A stretch of DNA of 64,000 nucleotides from the NCBI GenBank assembly GCA_012295275.1, contig CM022676.1, forward strand, positions 12,907,660 to 12,971,659, read 5' to 3'. A program made the translations under genes and the position numbers. Below are positions 60,395-64,000 of the stretch, piece by piece. The notes below the pieces were generated by a model. The model did no database searches, was not told the origin of the DNA, and saw only the letters and a program-made list of their open reading frames with translations. Source of the DNA: Chrysomallon squamiferum. Lineage: Eukaryota; Mollusca; Gastropoda; Neomphalida; Peltospiridae. Within the stretch, counting starts at the first letter, position 1. Every line of letters starts with the position of its first letter.

Positions 60395-61393
60395 TTTATT
60401 TTTATTATTAGTATTATTAAAAAGTTAAATAAATGTTTTCATGTCTATTACACAAGAATGAAAAGTTAAGTACTTTATATTTGGTATTCCAATGATAACT
60501 GAACATGTATTTTTCCAGACATAATCTTTTATATTTATCTATGTTTTTTTATCAATTATATCTTTAGAAGAGCAAAATGGTATTATACTTTACAGTTGTT
60601 ATTTATCTATTACAGCTTCAGAAGAACAGAGTGGTTCTAGTTCTCTGCTTGGTGCAGCTGTAGGAGGAGCTGTTGGTTCTGTGACTGTCATTGTTGTCAC
60701 AGTGACACTGATTGTGTTACTTAGAAGACGTGGACCATTTTCAAACAAATCTGGTATCTTATTTGACTGGCTTTAAATGTCTGTAAACTAAACAATAACA
60801 GTAATTGTTTTGTAAGTTATTTTGTTCTTTCTGAACTCCTCAATGGGATAATGTATATCTTTCCATTTTTACCTTTCACAATAAGATATAGTAATATCAG
60901 ATGAAATTATGTAATTTTATTAATATTAGTAGTACTAGTAGTAGTTGTAGTAGTAGTGACTAATATTGTTTTTTATTACAGCTGTGTGTTTACACAATGG
61001 AGAATGTAGTAATGTTTACTCTATCAATTTCTGAATTTTGTTATCTTTACAGTTATGGAACATCCTAGACCAGTTACAGACCAAACATACGAAGGACTTC
61101 AACAACACAGAGAAACTACTGAATACTCAAGAATTGAGATGTACGAAAATCTGAGACAAACCGGTAAAACAGTTATAACATGTTTTTCGTTATATGAGTA
61201 AACCTATCTGTTAACCATAAAGACAAATACAAATGTTATTTAATTTAATTTTTATTCTTTTAATCAACTGACAGATGCTGGATCTCACACTGTAACAGCT
61301 GACCACACGTATGAAGGTCTGCAAGAAAACAGAGAAGAACAACAATACACCAAACTGAACCTGTATGAAAATTTGAAGAAAAGTGACAAATGA
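51019..61393 (+). CDS. Gene D: chimeric Ig/FN3 receptor with tandem ITAM-like tail
   Basis: Exons: 51019-51073 (or leader 51386-51440), 53154-53510, 53677-53937, 55112-55390, 56340-56606, 56773-57069, 57939-58580, 60616-60753, 61053-61163 and 61275-61393. They sum to 2526 nt, exactly 842 codons including TGA, so 841 residues. Order: signal peptide, six Ig domains, FN3, transmembrane helix, RRR, then two repeats of TYEGLQ-x7-Y-S/T-x-I/L-x2-YENL. The first four exons and introns are a near-copy of gene A; from exon 5 on the exon sizes and sequence match gene B. The tyrosine spacing fits ITAMs, so an activating surface receptor is the natural inference. Ligand and kinase partners are unknown. 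AATAAA at 61505-61510 is a likely polyadenylation signal. Confidence 0.85.
51386..51440 (+). CDS. Gene D alternative leader exon 1b
   Basis: MAIAGYILVSASIVGCCL, phase 1 at TTAG|GTAAG; one codon longer than the copy at 2107-2158. The frame and donor are kept in both genes, which argues that both leaders are used. Confidence 0.65.
51441..53153. other. Gene D intron 1
   Basis: Aligns with 2159-3852. AAT tracts at 51667-51726 and 52998-53056. About 110 bp at 52757-52870 are absent from gene A, and the TCTA array of A is missing here. Confidence 0.6.
53154..53510 (+). CDS. Gene D Ig1 exon
   Basis: 357 nt, phase 1-1. Canonical FTFTC and LWWC plus DTCSLF and PVCGEG, as in A. One codon shorter than A. 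The C to C'' segment (YKIKEGKQIQMGALRQTV) shares almost nothing with A. Confidence 0.8.
53677..53937 (+). CDS. Gene D Ig2 exon
   Basis: 261 nt, phase 1-1; three residue changes relative to gene A Ig2. Confidence 0.8.
53938..55111. other. Gene D intron 3
   Basis: Collinear with gene A intron 3, including the decayed echoes of the Ig2 exon end and an ATT/AGT microsatellite (54388-54461). A small deletion removes part of the A sequence near 54808-54825. Confidence 0.55.
55112..55390 (+). CDS. Gene D Ig3 exon
   Basis: 279 nt, phase 1-1; six residue changes relative to gene A Ig3, one creating a further cysteine (YNCGKS for YNWGKS). Confidence 0.8.
55548..56150. repeat. Degenerate ~45-50 bp minisatellite at the A/D homology breakpoint
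   Basis: The words taagttatacttca, aaatatctacttcaa and ctgtttact return about every 45-50 bp, roughly a dozen times with many changes. It starts exactly where similarity to gene A ends and lies in the intron before the first B-like exon. Confidence 0.7.
56340..56606 (+). CDS. Gene D Ig4 exon (B-like)
   Basis: 267 nt, phase 1-1: LTLTCTPDSNP, LKWKFEGD, GSYTCEANV. Homologue of gene B 17520-17786. Confidence 0.8.
56773..57069 (+). CDS. Gene D Ig5 exon (B-like)
   Basis: 297 nt, phase 1-1: LKINCSADGRPDNM, FKHYWNDVL, GTYQCSVHNG. Homologue of gene B 17109-17405. Confidence 0.8.
57070..57938. other. Gene D intron 6
   Basis: AT-rich intron with a TA run (57909-57926) just before the polypyrimidine-AG acceptor. 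No other feature. Confidence 0.5.
57939..58580 (+). CDS. Gene D Ig6 + FN3 exon (B-like)
   Basis: 642 nt, phase 1-1. Ig part with VFCDPTM, YTWKKSD and GTYKLTVCNEVGCSQF; FN3 part with VFLSWLPNYPGG, FILQYKP and VYDVRISAENT. Donor AAAG|GTCATT is weak, but the position equals that of gene B. Confidence 0.8.
58581..60615. other. Gene D intron 7 with foreign insert
   Basis: About 58680-59960 is visibly less AT-rich than its surroundings and has no counterpart in gene B, so it is probably an inserted element. A CATA/ATT region with opposed AAT and ATT runs follows (60316-60400). Confidence 0.55.
59220..59429 (-). mobile_element. Gag-like retroelement fragment
   Basis: A 69-codon minus-strand frame reads AVSQAYELQPEDYHLKNSEL, then GLSYREFEAKKSGLFD. 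This resembles the Gag/SCAN-like segment of Gypsy-type LTR elements (pattern: alanine-rich helix, DY-x-x-LK, then F-x-x-K). No protease, RT or LTR was recognised. Family assignment is tentative. Confidence 0.4.
60616..60753 (+). CDS. Gene D transmembrane exon
   Basis: 138 nt, phase 1-1: SEEQSGSSSLLGAAVGGAVG, then SVTVIVVTVTLIVLL and RRRGPF. Clear homologue of gene B 15530-15673. Confidence 0.8.
61053..61163 (+). CDS. Gene D tail exon 1, ITAM-like
   Basis: 111 nt, phase 1-1: TYEGLQQHRETTEYSRIEMY then ENL. Y-x-x-L and Y-x-x-I are eight residues apart, then YENL two residues on. Confidence 0.8.
61275..61393 (+). CDS. Gene D tail exon 2, ITAM-like, terminal
   Basis: 119 nt ending in TGA: TYEGLQENREEQQYTKLNLY then ENLKKSDK. 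It is a tandem duplicate of the previous exon. Confidence 0.8.
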
Positions 61394-61741
61394 TATTAAT
61401 TATTATAGTTTGCATTGTATACGTTTTTCTTACAGTGTGATAGGCACTGCATTGTATCTACTAACACTTAGATTTCATGTTTTCTTTGGAAGAAGCTAAA
61501 ATTCAATAAATAGAAATTAATTGTTTCATCAATTTATTTGCTGCTTGCGTTTTGATGTTGCAGAAAGAATCTAGTGTTTACATCAGAATACATTTCTAAA
61601 GAACTGTAAAAAAAACTGTAAAAAAAAAAAAAAAGAAGAGAATACCAGTTATCAAAAGAATAATATTAATAAAGGAACTGAAAAGCAAACGTATAAACTT
61701 GACATAAAATAAATTCGTAACCAGAAAAATAAATTCATCTG

Positions 61742-61845
<104 letters not shown>

Positions 61846-61989
61846 AACTTTGTACCTCAGTGAATAAAAGAAACTATTAGTTACTTTTATTACAATGAAA
61901 ATTCGGATGTATTTTCCAAGTTATTTAAGTAGTCTCTCTTACAGTTTATGTGTTAAGTAAATCATTTTTTCTACTTCCTTTAGTATTTT

Positions 61990-62115
61990 CTCTTTGTTTT
62001 TATTAGTATTTACTTTTTGCTCATTTATCTTCTTCTAGATGTACTCTTTAATATGTTGTTGTTGAAACCTACTGAGATCGTATAATTAGAGTGGATCTGT
62101 TGAATTAATAATAAA
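61990..62115 (+). repeat. Remnant of leader-exon intron
   Basis: The words tatcttcttctagatgtact, tttaatatgttgtt, aacctactgagat and ctgttgaatta match 12870-12965 behind the orphan leader exon. The leader itself is not present here. Confidence 0.5.
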
Positions 62116-62426
62116 AAAAAAAAACAGAATCGCTAATACTACAGCTTCATCGTGTTTGTTGTTATATCAAAATATCAACAAATTATAATAATTATCGCAA
62201 ATATTTAAGATCTATGTGAAAATATACAAATTAGTTCTAACAACATTGTATATGGAAATATAATCAAACAAGTGTTTATATTAAACATAATTTCGATATA
62301 TTGGTGGACAGTTTTGTGGAAATTCTGATTCGAGTGTATTCGAGTGCGCAACAATTCGTTCTTTAGGGATTTTAATAAATCCAAAATCAAGGTCCTTATC
62401 ATTATCGTCATCCTATTTCTCAGAAA

Positions 62427-62428
<2 letters not shown>

Positions 62429-62508
<80 letters not shown>

Positions 62509-62520
62509 GTTATTGCTATT
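62429..62520. repeat. Inverted AAT/ATT microsatellite
   Basis: An AAT run turns directly into an ATT run near 62460, making a perfect short palindrome able to form a hairpin. Confidence 0.9.
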
Positions 62521-62907
62521 ATTATTACTATCTGCATCATCATTATCATCATTATTATAATTAAACATTAAAAGTGAAATAACTGTAATTTAATGGTTGA
62601 CAATAATGTAAAATGTAGATTTTCTTCTGCCATTGTTAATTTAAATAAAATTATTGTATAACCTTTTAAACATAATAATACAGTATATGATAAAAGATAA
62701 AATGTTATTTTTTTATAAAATAGTAATAATTATGATACAGAACATTTCAATTAAAACAACACTAGTTGTGTCCTTCCTGTACTGTACGTGACTAACAAGA
62801 AATAAACATTCAGTGAGTTCTGAAAGTGACGTAAACTTCCAACATTTATCCAAAACTGTTTTTCTCATTTGTTCTTTTTTCTTCTTGTTTATCATTATTA
62901 ACGATAT

Positions 62908-62952
62908 AACAACAACTACTACTACTACTACTACTACTGTTTCTATTACTGT

Positions 62953-62987
<35 letters not shown>

Positions 62988-63112
62988 TTACTACTACTGT
63001 TACTACTACTACAACTACTACTACTGTTATTACTACTACTACTGTTACTACTGCTACTACTACTCCTACTACTGCTACTGCTGTTACTACTTCTACTACT
63101 ATTAGTATTACT
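62908..63112. repeat. (ACT)n array
   Basis: About 200 bp of imperfect ACT repeats with GTT/GCT interruptions; open frames in it on both strands are repeat artefacts. Confidence 0.9.
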
Positions 63113-63436
63113 TGTGTCGAAGATAGATAATATTGTCTGTGTTTAATGAAAAACCCTGTCATCTAAGAAACTGTTTCTTTAGATGTACTTCTTTTGCGTG
63201 TACTAACTAAAGATATTTCATTAACGGACTAATTTATGTATATGCAGGATTGTCCAAAAGTAGTTGGACAGTATGTGGGTTTTTCTATTATTGTACACAA
63301 TAAAATTTAACTGCCAATGTAATAATTGTATTAGTAAATATAACTGTATATGTAATCTTAAAATAAATGTTATCATTTACTGTTCACAAATTTTGGACCA
63401 TCCTGAATGTATGTATGTATGTGTGTGTGTGTAATA

Positions 63437-63499
<63 letters not shown>

Positions 63500-64000
63500 T
63501 ATAGATAGATAGATGGATAGATATTAATAATTAAAATCAGTAAATAAACTGTTTTTAACTGTATGCATGTAAATAAATAAAGTTCAGCGTGACCATCCTT
63601 AAAACTATTTTACAGGAAAACACGCGATGAGGAACTTCCAAATGCAGTTTATATATCTTATAGTTCCATTAATTAGAAGTATGCCGAGTGTTGTGTGACA
63701 AACTAACACAGCTTGGAAATTTCCTCTTTGTCTGTTTCATTCTTAAATTCCACGCTTTTAACATAAAGGCTTCGTGACTGAAATGAGGCAAATACAAATT
63801 GTGGTCCGGGAAGCGGGCGGTTGGATGAACATGAAACCGAATCGGGGAAGTAAACATATATTTTGACATATTAATGCACAATATATGTTTTGGTAGGTAT
63901 ATTGTTTAAAAGAGAGTTTCTCATCCCTTTTAATAAGAATAAATATATAAATACAGACAGACAGACAAACAGACAACACACGCAGACATATATCTCAAAC
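63113..64000. other. 3' end of window
   Basis: A GATA array (63440-63522) and otherwise AT-rich sequence; the short minus-strand frames at 63669-63979 show no domain. Confidence 0.5.

Overview
The window is animal nuclear DNA: strongly AT-rich, crowded with long AAT/ATT, GATA, GA/CT and CA microsatellites, with small exons bounded by GT/AG splice sites, LINE, hAT, Tigger/pogo and other TIR-element remains, and extracellular immunoglobulin (Ig) and fibronectin III (FN3) domains. No bacterial-style gene is present. The style of the Ig receptors and the transposon mix suggest a lophotrochozoan invertebrate, most likely a mollusc; the species cannot be told from the sequence alone.

The window holds a cluster of four Ig-superfamily type I membrane receptor genes, called A to D here. 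Gene A (+, 1713-10490) has two alternative leader exons, five Ig domains, an FN3-like domain, a transmembrane helix and a tyrosine-rich tail (YECL-x7-YEKL, YENT). Gene B (-, 21016 down to about 14909) has a leader, a V-like Ig domain, a broken Ig exon, four single-exon Ig domains, a joint Ig+FN3 exon and a transmembrane exon; its tyrosine tail is not visible. Gene C (+, 33850-45806, with a frameshifted tail reading frame to 46167) is a smaller receptor with two Ig domains and one membrane helix. Gene D (+, 51019-61393) joins a near-copy of the first four coding exons of A to a 3' half that matches B, and ends in two tandem ITAM-like repeats (YEGL-x8-YSRI and YEGL-x8-YTKL, each followed by YENL).

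Layout. 1-6273 is repeated at about 49303-55547 as a direct segmental duplication (offset about 49.3 kb), including introns, promoters and both leader exons. 10600-12810 holds decayed copies of the same leader and promoter cassettes plus one orphan leader exon. 13105-14900 is repeats and a Tigger-like MITE behind gene B. 21018-27250 is the long first intron of B, filled with LINE, MITE and nested repeats. 27215-30965 looks like a divergent B/C promoter region: about 125 bp arms in inverted orientation, each ending in a GTGAGT donor, with a Tigger and a hAT element inserted between them. 35018-45597 is made of two long introns of C with more transposon remains. 61394-64000 is microsatellite-rich 3' flank.

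How the genes could work together: nearly all ectodomain exons are phase 1-1, so domains can be skipped, duplicated or swapped without breaking the frame. The window shows the results: a chimeric gene, near-identical tracts between genes in opposite orientation, a membrane-distal domain that varies while its neighbours do not, and different cytoplasmic tails (ITAM-like, truncated or motif-free). This resembles known activating/inhibitory/decoy receptor families and allorecognition complexes, but function here is inference from sequence.
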